The notes beneath the pieces were generated by a model. That model ran no database searches. It was not told where the DNA came from and saw only the letters and a list, made by a program, of their open reading frames with translations. A program made the position numbers and the translations under genes. From positions 10,712-35,630 of the forward strand of contig PAFF01000062.1 in NCBI GenBank assembly GCA_002704045.1: 24,919 nucleotides of DNA, written 5' to 3'. Origin of the DNA: Fidelibacterota bacterium. GTDB lineage: Bacteria; Fidelibacterota; Marinisomatia; SCGC-AAA003-L08; GCA-002704045. This document shows, in pieces, positions 6,938-14,976 of this stretch. How positions within the stretch are numbered: position 1 is the first letter of the stretch; each line of letters opens with the position of its first letter.

Positions 6938-8127
6938 ATTCTTTTAAAGGTAAAAAAATTCTGTTATGTGTAACTGGTTCAATTGCTGCTTTTAAAACTT
7001 GTGAACTTATAAGAATTCTAAAAAAAGAAGGAGCTAATATCCAAGTTATGATGTCATCCTCAGCTGAAAAATTTATTGGTTCATCAACATTTGCAGCCTT
7101 ATCAGGTGAAAAGGTTTTGACTAACCTTTTTCCTAATTCACCAATAGGTGGTCTTGAGCATATTGAAATGGCCTTTGAAATTGATTTAATCGTAGTAGTA
7201 CCTGCAACAGCAAATATAATTTGTAAAGTCGCTTCTGGTATAGCTGATGACATTATATCCACAACATTATCAGTTTGCGAACAACCTTTATTATTTGCTC
7301 CAGCGATGAACAACAGAATGTGGTCTAATCAAGCAACACAAAATGCAATAAACCAATTAAAAAAAATGGGGAAAATTGTTATGGAGCCAGAAGATGGTCA
7401 GCTTGCTAGCTTACATACAGGAAAAGGCAGATTGCCTGCAATAAAATCGATCATATTTGAAATTAGAAAATTATTTGATTACCCTCAACCTTTAAAAAAT
7501 AAAAATATTTTAGTTACAGCTGGGCCAACAAGAGAAAATATTGATCCTGTGCGTTTTATATCAAATAGGTCAAGTGGGAAAATGGGCTATGCTATAGCTC
7601 ATGAATCGTATAAGATGGGAGGCAATGTAATATTAATTTCTGGTCCAACATCTTTAAATATACCTACTGGAGTTAATTCGATAAATGTAGAAAATGCTAA
7701 TGAAATGCATAATCAAGTTTTAAAATATTGCAATGATGCAGATTATATTTTTATGACTGCTGCAATTTCAGATTATAAAATTAAAAATTTTAGTAAATTT
7801 AAAATAAAAAAAAATAAAAATAATATTTCTATTAATTTGAAAAAAAATCCTGATATTTTAAAGTCTCTCAATGGTAAAACTAAAGCTAAAATTATAGCAT
7901 TTGCTCTGGAAACTAACAATGGGAAAAATAATGCTCTTATTAAATTAAAAAACAAAAATGCTGATTTTATTGTATTAAATTATGCCAATGAAGACGGTGC
8001 AGGATTTGAATCTGATACCAATAGAGTAACTGTTTTTTCCAAAAATAAGACGTTTATTAATTTGAAAAAAGATAGAAAAGATAGAATTTCAAATAAATTA
8101 ATTAAATTTGTATTAAAAAATAAATAG
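6934..8127 (+). CDS. coaBC: Bifunctional phosphopantothenoylcysteine decarboxylase / synthase
   Basis: Carries out two consecutive steps of coenzyme A synthesis: CTP-dependent joining of cysteine to phosphopantothenate (CoaB) and FMN-dependent decarboxylation (CoaC). I place the start at ATG 6934, which overlaps the methyltransferase TGA; a TTG at 6922 would add MHKK and is less likely. The CoaC domain (about 1-185) has VTGSIAAFKTCEL, His76 in GGLEHIEMA, and PAMNNRMW. The CoaB domain (from about 188) has VTAGPTREN and FISNRSSGKMGYA. The position matching the E. coli flap cysteine (Cys158) is serine here, in GQLASLHTGKGRLP, which I recall in Bacteroidetes-type enzymes. Length, 397 aa, is normal. 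Confidence 0.95.
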   Translation: MNSFKGKKILLCVTGSIAAFKTCELIRILKKEGANIQVMMSSSAEKFIGSSTFAALSGEKVLTNLFPNSPIGGLEHIEMAFEIDLIVVVPATANIICKVASGIADDIISTTLSVCEQPLLFAPAMNNRMWSNQATQNAINQLKKMGKIVMEPEDGQLASLHTGKGRLPAIKSIIFEIRKLFDYPQPLKNKNILVTAGPTRENIDPVRFISNRSSGKMGYAIAHESYKMGGNVILISGPTSLNIPTGVNSINVENANEMHNQVLKYCNDADYIFMTAAISDYKIKNFSKFKIKKNKNNISINLKKNPDILKSLNGKTKAKIIAFALETNNGKNNALIKLKNKNADFIVLNYANEDGAGFESDTNRVTVFSKNKTFINLKKDRKDRISNKLIKFVLKNK

Positions 8128-8139
8128 AACTGATCAATT

Positions 8140-8757
8140 TTATTTTATTTTATTTTTATTTCCTACATACGGTAAATAATCTAAAAAACTCAAACTATAA
8201 TAGCTATTCAATCCTGATATTCCAACTATATCAGATTGATCTAAATCAATTTTTCCAGCTGAATCAACATGTGAATCTATGATTGAAATTAATTCTATTG
8301 AACCAATAATAAATTTACAGCCATTAGGCAAATTAACTAGATTTTCGATTCTCATACCTATTTTTAAAGGACTATTTTTTACAAAAGGTGCGTGAAAATC
8401 TTCAATATATTCTTTATCTATATTGAATGTATCAAATTCTGATTCTAAAATTTTTGATGATGTCAGATGTGCTTTTTGATAAAATGACTTTGTAATACTG
8501 TTAATGGTAAAATATTGAGTTTCTTGTATATTTAAATAAGTATGACTCTTTTTCTTATGTTGGGGTCTAATTACAAAACCTAATAAAGCTGGATTAGATC
8601 CTAGGTGAACAACTGAAGAAAATATTGCAAGATTTTCTTTGCCTTTTTTTGATTTAGAACCTATTAAATTTGCAGGTTTTATACCAGTTACAGAGTTTAT
8701 AAAATTTAATCTCCATATTCTATCTACATTTTTAATATAATCTTTTTTATAAATCAT
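8140..8757 (-). CDS. Flavin reductase-like FMN-binding protein
   Basis: A 205-aa protein with the flavin-reductase-like split-barrel fold. The N-terminal INSVTGIKPANLIGSKSKKG and the following NLAIFSSVVHLGSNPALLGF fit the FMN-binding core, and the family is common in Bacteroidetes-like genomes. It probably binds FMN and transfers hydride to a flavin or a partner enzyme; the partner is not obvious here. The last residues (NKNKIK) are encoded by an AAAAT-type short repeat that runs to the stop. It lies tail to tail with coaBC, with 12 bases between, and follows the EEP-family lipoprotein gene by 4 bases, suggesting a two-gene operon. Confidence 0.87.
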   Translation of the reverse strand: MIYKKDYIKNVDRIWRLNFINSVTGIKPANLIGSKSKKGKENLAIFSSVVHLGSNPALLGFVIRPQHKKKSHTYLNIQETQYFTINSITKSFYQKAHLTSSKILESEFDTFNIDKEYIEDFHAPFVKNSPLKIGMRIENLVNLPNGCKFIIGSIELISIIDSHVDSAGKIDLDQSDIVGISGLNSYYSLSFLDYLPYVGNKNKIK

Positions 8758-8761
8758 AAAT

Positions 8762-9706
8762 TTAATATCCAGATATTTTAATTATAACGGGCCTATGGTC
8801 TGATATGTATGTTTCATAGAAATTCCAGCCAACATAATTATCAATTTTAAATGTAAAAATCATATCATTATTATAGAAGTTAAATAATTCATTAGTAATT
8901 AATATATGATCTAAATGACTTGGCCAAGTTGGAAAAGACCAATTTGAAGTACTACCATTTGCAATATCTGTATCAGCAAAATAATAATTATTATCATCAT
9001 TTATAAATTCAATGAAAATATTGTTATCTATATCATCATTTATATTATCATTAAAATCACCTAAAATAATTACAGATTCATCATTAAATTCTTCGTCAAT
9101 AAATTTTTTAAGATATTTAGAAGATTGAAATCTTCTAAACTCTTCATCGTAACTTATTTCATTTTCTAATATACCATCTCCACAACACTTATAATGTATA
9201 TTTATAATAACATAATCTTTATTTTGAAAATTAATATTTAGAACAAATGGAGCTCTATACGAAAATATATATTCAAAATCAGATGAACTCAAATCATTAA
9301 AATATGAACTAGTTAACATGTATGGATTTTGAGTTAGTATTAAGTTATCTTGATTAATTAAGTAAGCTAATTCTCCATATAGTGTGTTTTCAGATCTAAA
9401 ACCTAGCCAGTTTCCATCTAAATTAGATACAAGGTTATTAAATTCATTTTGATCTGTAATTTCTTGTAGTGCTATAAGATCGATATTTATACTATTTATT
9501 ATACTTTCTAAATAAAAGCTAGTCATATTTGTTTTGGGAAAATTTTCTATATTCCAAGTCATAATATCCAATGTTTGGTCAGACCCTAAAGTAGGTAAAT
9601 CAAAATTTATGTTTTCTTCATCAGTCAAACTATTAGATTCGTATGGCTGTTCAATTGCACAACCCAAAAAAACTATTTTTAAAAATATTAATAATCTTAT
9701 AAGCAT
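8762..9706 (-). CDS. Endonuclease/exonuclease/phosphatase-family lipoprotein
   Basis: A 314-aa DNase I-like (EEP) enzyme. The four family motifs are visible: DIMTWNIENFP, LIALQEIT, VIILGDFNDN, and SHLDHILIT with the final SDHRPVIIKI. These supply the metal-binding Asn and Glu and the catalytic Asp and His. The N-terminus MLIRLLIFLKIVFLGC looks like a lipoprotein signal with Cys16 as the lipid anchor, although Phe at -3 is not ideal. It is therefore probably outside the inner membrane, where it may degrade nucleic acid or phosphoesters. The substrate cannot be told from sequence. No clear ribosome site precedes the ATG. Confidence 0.88.
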   Translation of the reverse strand: MLIRLLIFLKIVFLGCAIEQPYESNSLTDEENINFDLPTLGSDQTLDIMTWNIENFPKTNMTSFYLESIINSINIDLIALQEITDQNEFNNLVSNLDGNWLGFRSENTLYGELAYLINQDNLILTQNPYMLTSSYFNDLSSSDFEYIFSYRAPFVLNINFQNKDYVIINIHYKCCGDGILENEISYDEEFRRFQSSKYLKKFIDEEFNDESVIILGDFNDNINDDIDNNIFIEFINDDNNYYFADTDIANGSTSNWSFPTWPSHLDHILITNELFNFYNNDMIFTFKIDNYVGWNFYETYISDHRPVIIKISGY

Positions 9707-9784
9707 GGATTATAATTTAAAAATGAATTAAATAAATATTACTAATATGTTTCATCAAATTCAAATCAAATATAAATTATAAGT
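9707..9784. promoter_or_regulatory. Divergent intergenic region between EEP lipoprotein and threonine dehydrogenase
   Basis: Seventy-eight very AT-rich bases separate two divergent genes, so promoters for both should lie here. TATAAATTATAA ends 2 bases before the ATG at 9785 and offers -10-like hexamers, and no Shine-Dalgarno sequence is visible in front of either ATG. A short-leader or leaderless mRNA for the dehydrogenase is possible, but base composition alone makes such matches common. Confidence 0.35.
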
Positions 9785-10798
9785 ATGATAGAATCTATAT
9801 TAATTACAGGTGCCAATGGAGAAATGGGTCACGGTTTAATAAAAAAATTATCCAAACTTAAAAATAAAAATATTATTTGTTTAGATATTAATGATGTTAA
9901 TAATCAAATAAAACCTCTAGTAGCAGCTAGTATAAATGGAAGTATACTAGATGAAAATATTATATCGCTAATAAATGATAAATATAAAATAACCCAAATT
10001 TATCATTTGGCTGCATTATTAAGCAGCAAAGCAGAACATTCACCGCAATTAGCACAAGACGTTAATGTTAATGGTACATTAAAATTATTTAATCTAGCAA
10101 TAGATCAAGCAAAAAAGAATAATCATACAGTTAAGTTTTTTTTCCCAAGCTCAATTGCTGTATATGGGTTAAATGGATTAAAAAATAAAAATTTAGCAGG
10201 AAAAATCAACGAAAATCAATTTTGTTTACCTGAAACTATGTATGGATGTAACAAATTATATTCTGAACATCTAGGTAGATACTATTCTATTTATTACAAT
10301 AGATTATCAAAAAATTACAAGCCAGGGTTGATAGACTTTAGGGCAATCCGCTTTCCAGGATTAATAAGCGCTGACACATTACCAACTGGTGGCACAACAG
10401 ATTACGCTCCTGAAATGTTACATGCAGCTGCTTCTAACGAATTATATACTTGTTTTGTGAATGAAAATACAATCCTTCCATTTATGATAATGGATGATGC
10501 TATTGAATCAATAATAAAATTAATGTCAACCCAAAAAGATAAACTATCTAAAATGATTTATAATGTTGGATCATACAGTGTATCAGCACTCGATTTTAAA
10601 AATATAATAATTAAATATTATAAAAATGCGAAAATCGAATTTAGTGTAGATTTAAAAAGACAATCTATGGTTGATAGTTGGCCTGAAGACGTAAATTTTA
10701 ATGCAGCAATGTCAGATTGGAAATTTTCTCCAAAATACAATTTTGAAAATTCCTTTAAAGACTATTTAATACCAAAAATTAGGAGTCAATATGAGTGA
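9785..10798 (+). CDS. NAD-dependent L-threonine 3-dehydrogenase, short-chain/epimerase type
   Basis: Oxidises L-threonine to 2-amino-3-ketobutyrate with NAD+. The 337-aa protein belongs to the extended SDR (epimerase) family, not the zinc alcohol-dehydrogenase type used by E. coli Tdh. The Rossmann motif is ITGANGEMG (residues 7-15). The catalytic residues are a serine in FFPSSIAVYG (122/123) and Y153-x3-K157 in MYGCNKLYSE. The RFPGLIS segment that follows is typical. The functional call rests largely on the neighbour: its stop overlaps the start of kbl by 8 bases, and the two together turn threonine into glycine. On sequence alone it would only be an NAD-dependent epimerase/dehydratase. Confidence 0.88.
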   Translation: MIESILITGANGEMGHGLIKKLSKLKNKNIICLDINDVNNQIKPLVAASINGSILDENIISLINDKYKITQIYHLAALLSSKAEHSPQLAQDVNVNGTLKLFNLAIDQAKKNNHTVKFFFPSSIAVYGLNGLKNKNLAGKINENQFCLPETMYGCNKLYSEHLGRYYSIYYNRLSKNYKPGLIDFRAIRFPGLISADTLPTGGTTDYAPEMLHAAASNELYTCFVNENTILPFMIMDDAIESIIKLMSTQKDKLSKMIYNVGSYSVSALDFKNIIIKYYKNAKIEFSVDLKRQSMVDSWPEDVNFNAAMSDWKFSPKYNFENSFKDYLIPKIRSQYE

Positions 10799-11972
10799 TT
10801 TAATATACCATTTAAATAATGAATTAAATGATATCAAAAAAGAAGGTCTATATAAAGATGAAAGAGTAATTAATTCTCCTCAAAATACAGAAATTATCGT
10901 AAAAAATAAAAATGTTCTTAACTTCTGTGCTAACAACTATTTGGGACTTTCAAATAATAAAGATTTAATCCAAGCTGCAAAAGATGGTTTAGACAACTGG
11001 GGTCTTGGTTTAAGTTCTGTTAGATTTATCTGTGGTACGCAAACCATACATAAAAAACTTGAAGAAAAAATATCTAATTTTCTTAAGAAAGAAGATACAA
11101 TTTTATATACGTCTTGTTTTGATGCAAATGGTGGTTTGTTTGAAACAATTCTAGGACCTGAAGATGCAATAATATCAGATCAACTGAATCATGCATCTAT
11201 TATTGATGGTATAAGGCTATCAAAAGCCGAAAGATATCGTTATAAAAATAGTGATATGAATGAATTAGAAGATTGCTTAAAAAAAACTCAATCAAATAAA
11301 ATCAGATTAATAGCGACAGATGGTATTTTCTCAATGGATGGATATGTTGCTAAACTTGATGAAATATGTTACCTAGCTGAAAAATATAATGCTTTGACAA
11401 TGGTCGATGATTGTCATGCAACAGGTTTTTTTGGAAAAACTGGTAGAGGATCTATAGAACATTGTAATGTTATTGATAGAGTAGATATAGTTACATCAAC
11501 TTTGGGAAAAGCTATGGGAGGAGGATCAGGTGGTTTTACCTCAAGTAAAAAAGAGATTATTGATATTTTAAGACAACGCTCAAGACCTTATTTGTTTAGT
11601 AATACACTTATACCAGCTATTGTAACAGCATCCATTAAATGTATTGATTTAATTTCTAATAATACATCTCTAAGAGATAAATTAGAAAAAAATACACTCT
11701 ATTTCAGAAATAAAATGGAAGAAGCAAATTTTAATATAAAACCTGGGGTTCATCCAATTGTTCCTGTTATGTTTGGTGATGCTAAAATAGCTAAAAAAAT
11801 AGCTGATGATTTATTAGACGAGGGTATATATGTTATTGCATTCTCATATCCAGTTGTACCAAAAGGAGAAGCTAGAATTCGTGTTCAAATTAGTGCGGCT
11901 CATTCCCAACAGCAATTAAATGAAGCAATAAAGGCTTTTATTAAAATTGGAGAGAAATATAATGTTATATAA
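10791..11972 (+). CDS. kbl: 2-amino-3-ketobutyrate CoA ligase (glycine C-acetyltransferase)
   Basis: PLP enzyme that cleaves 2-amino-3-ketobutyrate with CoA to glycine and acetyl-CoA. At 393 aa it is close to E. coli Kbl (398). Motifs of the alpha-oxoamine synthase family are clear: FCANNYLGLS, NHASIIDGIRLS with His134, VDDCHATGFFG with Asp206, and TSTLGKAMGG with the PLP lysine at 240. Related enzymes such as BioF and HemA share these, but the adjacent threonine dehydrogenase and the closeness to Kbl settle the call. The ATG lies inside the dehydrogenase gene (8-base overlap, AGGAG just upstream). Its stop overlaps the dapF stop tail to tail. Confidence 0.95.
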   Translation: MSDLIYHLNNELNDIKKEGLYKDERVINSPQNTEIIVKNKNVLNFCANNYLGLSNNKDLIQAAKDGLDNWGLGLSSVRFICGTQTIHKKLEEKISNFLKKEDTILYTSCFDANGGLFETILGPEDAIISDQLNHASIIDGIRLSKAERYRYKNSDMNELEDCLKKTQSNKIRLIATDGIFSMDGYVAKLDEICYLAEKYNALTMVDDCHATGFFGKTGRGSIEHCNVIDRVDIVTSTLGKAMGGGSGGFTSSKKEIIDILRQRSRPYLFSNTLIPAIVTASIKCIDLISNNTSLRDKLEKNTLYFRNKMEEANFNIKPGVHPIVPVMFGDAKIAKKIADDLLDEGIYVIAFSYPVVPKGEARIRVQISAAHSQQQLNEAIKAFIKIGEKYNVI

Positions 11973-12771
11973 AATGTTTTAGATTGATAAAAGATTCAAA
12001 TAGCAATACTGCTTCTCCTGATATCCATACATTTTTCCAGTTTTTATCAAATGAAATTTTTAAATTTCCTCCTTTTGATACACAATCTACCTCATTTTTA
12101 AAATTAGTATGTTTGCTTGCATAAAATAAAGCAGCAAGTGAACCAGATCCACAAGAAAGCATCAATCTTTCCACACCTTTCTCATATGTAATAACCTTTA
12201 ATGTGCTATCATTTATTTTTTCAAAAAAATTTACATTTACACCCTTTGGTTTGAATATTTTTGAATTTCTTATTTTTTTCCCAAGTTCCCCTAAGTTTTT
12301 CATTTTATAAACTTTATTTATTTGAGTGCAAAAATGCATTGCGCCAGAATCAATAACATAACCTTCGTAACCTTTTACAACTACCCTATCTGATAAAAAT
12401 TTTGGAGTGTTCATTTTTATAGATACTTGTTTTTTAACTATTAATGCTTCGTGAATTCCATCTCCAGACAAAAATGATGATTTTTCTTTAATATATTTTT
12501 TTTCATAGAGTAATTTAACTGCACATCTAGCTCCATTAGCACAAAATGTTTCCCAAGTTCCATCAGAATTATAATAATCCATTTTAAAATCAAAATCATT
12601 ACATTCTGATATTATAATGATACAATCTGCCCCTACACCAGTTCTACGATTACATATATTTTTAATAAAAGAACTATTTCTAATGTCATCGTTACATTCA
12701 TTTTCGAAAAATAATATAACATCATTTCCATTTCCATGTGCTTTTATAAAAGGAATATTTAAATTTTTAAT
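11965..12771 (-). CDS. dapF: Diaminopimelate epimerase, apparently starting at ATT
   Basis: Interconverts LL- and meso-diaminopimelate for lysine and peptidoglycan synthesis. The two catalytic cysteines are C77 in FCANGARC and C207 in LSCGSG. The first ATG (12582) would delete FIKAHGNGND and RRTGVGAD, both conserved in DapF, and no ATG, GTG or TTG occurs between the upstream TAA (12774-12772) and those motifs. ATT at 12771 has AGGAG 6 bases upstream and overlaps the plsC stop by one base, and gives 268 aa against about 274 for the family, so I take it as the start. Before the second cysteine the sequence is GVERLMLSC, where many DapF have an ET pair. A missing base or other sequence error upstream cannot be excluded. 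Confidence 0.87.
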   Translation of the reverse strand: MKNLNIPFIKAHGNGNDVILFFENECNDDIRNSSFIKNICNRRTGVGADCIIIISECNDFDFKMDYYNSDGTWETFCANGARCAVKLLYEKKYIKEKSSFLSGDGIHEALIVKKQVSIKMNTPKFLSDRVVVKGYEGYVIDSGAMHFCTQINKVYKMKNLGELGKKIRNSKIFKPKGVNVNFFEKINDSTLKVITYEKGVERLMLSCGSGSLAALFYASKHTNFKNEVDCVSKGGNLKISFDKNWKNVWISGEAVLLFESFINLKHFI

Positions 12772-13477
12772 TTATTTCTCCTGATAATTTTTTTAATTGT
12801 ATAGTTGTTATTTCAATTAAATCTTCAATTGATTTGCTATGATAAAGCGTGTTAGAAATTTTATCACCGATTCTTATAATTATTGTTGTTGGTTTTATAA
12901 AAAATCTATTTTTCGGTTTAAAATTAAATGCCCCATCAAAACCAACAGGTAATATTGGTGTATTTGTATTTTTAGCCATATAAAATCCTCCTTTTTTTAG
13001 TGGATTCATTTTACCAGTTAATGTTCTTGTGCCTTCAGGATGAATTCCTATATGTATACCTTTTTTTAATACTTTTTCAGCATTTTGCATTCTTCTAATA
13101 GAATCTTTTCTGTTTTTTCTATTTATCACAACAGCATTTACTCTTTTTAAAATCCAGCCATAAACAGGATATTTGAGATTAGTATCTGCAACTATGCCAG
13201 TAAATTTGCCCTCCATAAAGGTTCCCCAAAGAAAAGGGTCAATCATACTTGAATGGTTTGCCATTATAATAAAAGGACCATCTTTAGGAAACTTACCCTC
13301 AATTTTAACTTTTACACCTAGACAAACAACGAATATTTTTGAAAAAAATTTTAGTATTGGATAGGTAAATTTTGGGAAAATTAGTGTTAAAATAAATACT
13401 ATAAAACCACCAAAAAACATTAAAGCTGATCCTACTATAGATATTAAAACGGTGTATAGATAAAAAAAATAGTACAT
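12767..13477 (-). CDS. plsC: 1-acyl-sn-glycerol-3-phosphate acyltransferase
   Basis: Adds the second acyl chain to lysophosphatidate in phospholipid synthesis, at the inner membrane. The 236-aa protein starts with a hydrophobic membrane stretch (about residues 5-35). The catalytic motif I is NHSSMID (His75 and Asp80). AVVINRKNRKDS is motif II, HPEGTRT at 146-152 is motif III and PVGFDG is motif IV. Length is typical. The ATG directly abuts the mutY stop, and the end overlaps the dapF start, so it sits in a tight mutY - plsC - dapF run. Related acyltransferases with other acceptors exist, but PlsC is the best fit. Confidence 0.92.
   Translation of the reverse strand: MYYFFYLYTVLISIVGSALMFFGGFIVFILTLIFPKFTYPILKFFSKIFVVCLGVKVKIEGKFPKDGPFIIMANHSSMIDPFLWGTFMEGKFTGIVADTNLKYPVYGWILKRVNAVVINRKNRKDSIRRMQNAEKVLKKGIHIGIHPEGTRTLTGKMNPLKKGGFYMAKNTNTPILPVGFDGAFNFKPKNRFFIKPTTIIIRIGDKISNTLYHSKSIEDLIEITTIQLKKLSGEIN
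12778..12782 (-). promoter_or_regulatory. Shine-Dalgarno site deciding the ATT start of dapF
   Basis: AGGAG on the minus strand, inside the last codons of plsC and 6 bases before ATT at 12771. It is among the best ribosome sites in the window and points to initiation at a non-standard codon. Confidence 0.55.
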
Positions 13478-14537
13478 TTAGCTTGTTTTTAAAAATTTAA
13501 AAATTTTATGATTTGCTTTGGGAAAAGGATACTTTGATATATCATTTAATTTAATTTTTTTAACCTCTGAACACTCTATTGCTTTTATTTTTCCACTAAT
13601 ATATGTACATTCAAAAGCATTCAATGTAATAGAAAAGTGACTATATTCATGTTTAATTTTGCCAAAAAATTTATTTATTTTTATATTAATATTAATTTCT
13701 TCTTTAACCTCACGTTTTAAACATTCTTCTGGTGTTTCTTTTTTTTCAATCTTGCCTCCGGGGAATTCCCATAACCCTCCAAGCATACCAGATGATTTTC
13801 TCTTGGATATAATTATATAATCATCATCCCATATAATTCCAGCGGATACATTATAATGTGGTTTTTTCTTTTTTTCTTTTTTAATCGGATAAAACATAAA
13901 ATCATTTAGTTTATATCCATTACAGTCTTCATTTATTGGGCACATAAGACAATTTGGATTTTGCGGTTTACATATGGTTGCACCTAATTCCATAATTGCT
14001 TCATTAAACTTACCAGGTTCTTTTTGACATATTTTAGTATTTAAATAGTCATTAATTTGCAGAATGCAACTATCTGGATTTTTTTTTTAACCTTAAAATC
14101 CTACTTATTACTCTTTTGACATTACCATCAATTACTGGATGAACTTGATTATGGATTATAGAAAAAACAGCTGAAGCTGTATAATTTCCTACCCCTGGAA
14201 ATTTTAAAAACTCTAAATAGGAGATTTCATTTATGTTTATTTTATTTTTTACTAATAGTTCACAAGATTTTTTAAAATTTCTTACTCTAGAATAATATCC
14301 CAAACCTTCCCATGATTTTAATACATCGTCTTCTTTAGCATATGCAACGCTTCTGTAATCAGGAAATTTTTTTATCCAATTTTTAAAATAAGGTATTACT
14401 GTCTTTACTTGAGTTTGTTGCAGCATTATCTCTGAAACCCAAATTCTATAAAAATTTTTTTTTGTTCTCCATGGCAATTTTCTCTTATTAAGATTGAACC
14501 AATCTAATAATTTTATAGAAAATAAATTATTAGTCAT
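13478..14537 (-). pseudogene. mutY: A/G-specific adenine glycosylase, frameshifted in a poly-A run
   Basis: MutY removes adenine mispaired with 8-oxoguanine. The N-terminal part, from ATG 14537, has RIWVSEIMLQQTQV with catalytic Glu36 and PGVGNYTASAV plus VIDGNVKR with Asp137. It runs into LKKKSR and a stop (14072-14070) after a run of ten A (14088-14079). With nine A the frame would continue as NPDSCILQINDYLNTK into the C-terminal part, giving about 352 aa (E. coli: 350). That part holds the 4Fe-4S cluster C-x6-C-x2-C-x5-C in ICKPQNPNCLMCPINEDC and a Nudix domain. Its first ATG, at 13993, is internal. A TTG at 14552 could extend the start. The gene overlaps the MarR stop by 8 bases. The shift may be a true mutation, corrected by polymerase slippage, or a sequencing error. 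Confidence 0.85.
14079..14088. repeat. Homopolymer of ten A (minus strand) at the mutY frameshift
   Basis: Ten T on the plus strand, read as ten A in the mutY mRNA. Removing one base restores the whole MutY frame. A run of ten A also lies inside the intact TPR gene (19354-19363), so runs of this length are tolerated here. The site is prone to replication and transcription slippage, and to sequencing error. Confidence 0.85.
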
Positions 14538-14949
14538 TATATAAACAATCAATTGCCCAATTAAGTTTTTCTAATGAATTCTTTATTTTTAAAACATCAT
14601 CAGAACTCAAATATTTTTTGATTTCAATTAATTCTTTTGAAAAGGATATTTCTAGTTCATTAACCATTTGAATACCTAAAGATGATAATTTTAGTATTTT
14701 CTTTCTTTGATCTAATTCTGATTTATTGATTTTAATAAGATCATTTTCAATTAATTTATTAATGTTTCTTGTCAAAGTACTATTATCAATTCCAAGTTTT
14801 TTTGCGAAACTAGTTAATATTATACCATCATACGGTATGTTAGTTAGAAATTTAGCTTGTTCAAAGGTTATATTATTCTTTAATGCTAATTTTCTTAAAG
14901 TAATAGTATAATAAAGATTTAAATCGTTTATATTTTCTAACATTAACAT
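14530..14949 (-). CDS. MarR-family transcriptional regulator
   Basis: A 139-aa winged-helix DNA-binding protein that should act as a dimer. The recognition region is SFAKKLGIDNSTLTRNINKL, followed by IENDLIKI and the wing DQRKKILKLSSLG. Helices at both ends (MLMLENINDLNLYYTI and the ELIEIKKYLSSDDVLKIKN tail) would form the dimer interface. MarR proteins often sense small phenolics or oxidants; the ligand here is unknown. ATG codons at 14949 and 14943 are both usable. A 27-base gap separates it from the HAD gene upstream, the largest gap in this part of the block, so an internal promoter is possible. It overlaps mutY. Confidence 0.88.
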   Translation of the reverse strand: MLMLENINDLNLYYTITLRKLALKNNITFEQAKFLTNIPYDGIILTSFAKKLGIDNSTLTRNINKLIENDLIKINKSELDQRKKILKLSSLGIQMVNELEISFSKELIEIKKYLSSDDVLKIKNSLEKLNWAIDCLYND

Positions 14950-14976
14950 AGTTGTACTTTACAAATAAAAAACATT

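Noticed and set aside
8105..8160. Rho-independent terminator between coaBC and the flavin reductase
   Set aside because: Only an A/T-only pairing is possible between A-rich and T-rich runs that are part of both coding ends; no GC stem is visible.
9707..9714. TATAAT two bases before the EEP lipoprotein ATG as its -10 box
   Set aside because: Transcription would then begin inside the coding sequence; the match is expected in such AT-rich DNA.
11965..12582. dapF as N-terminally truncated or frameshifted
   Set aside because: The frame remains open upstream through the conserved HGNGND motif to an ATT with AGGAG at correct spacing; only a standard start codon is missing.
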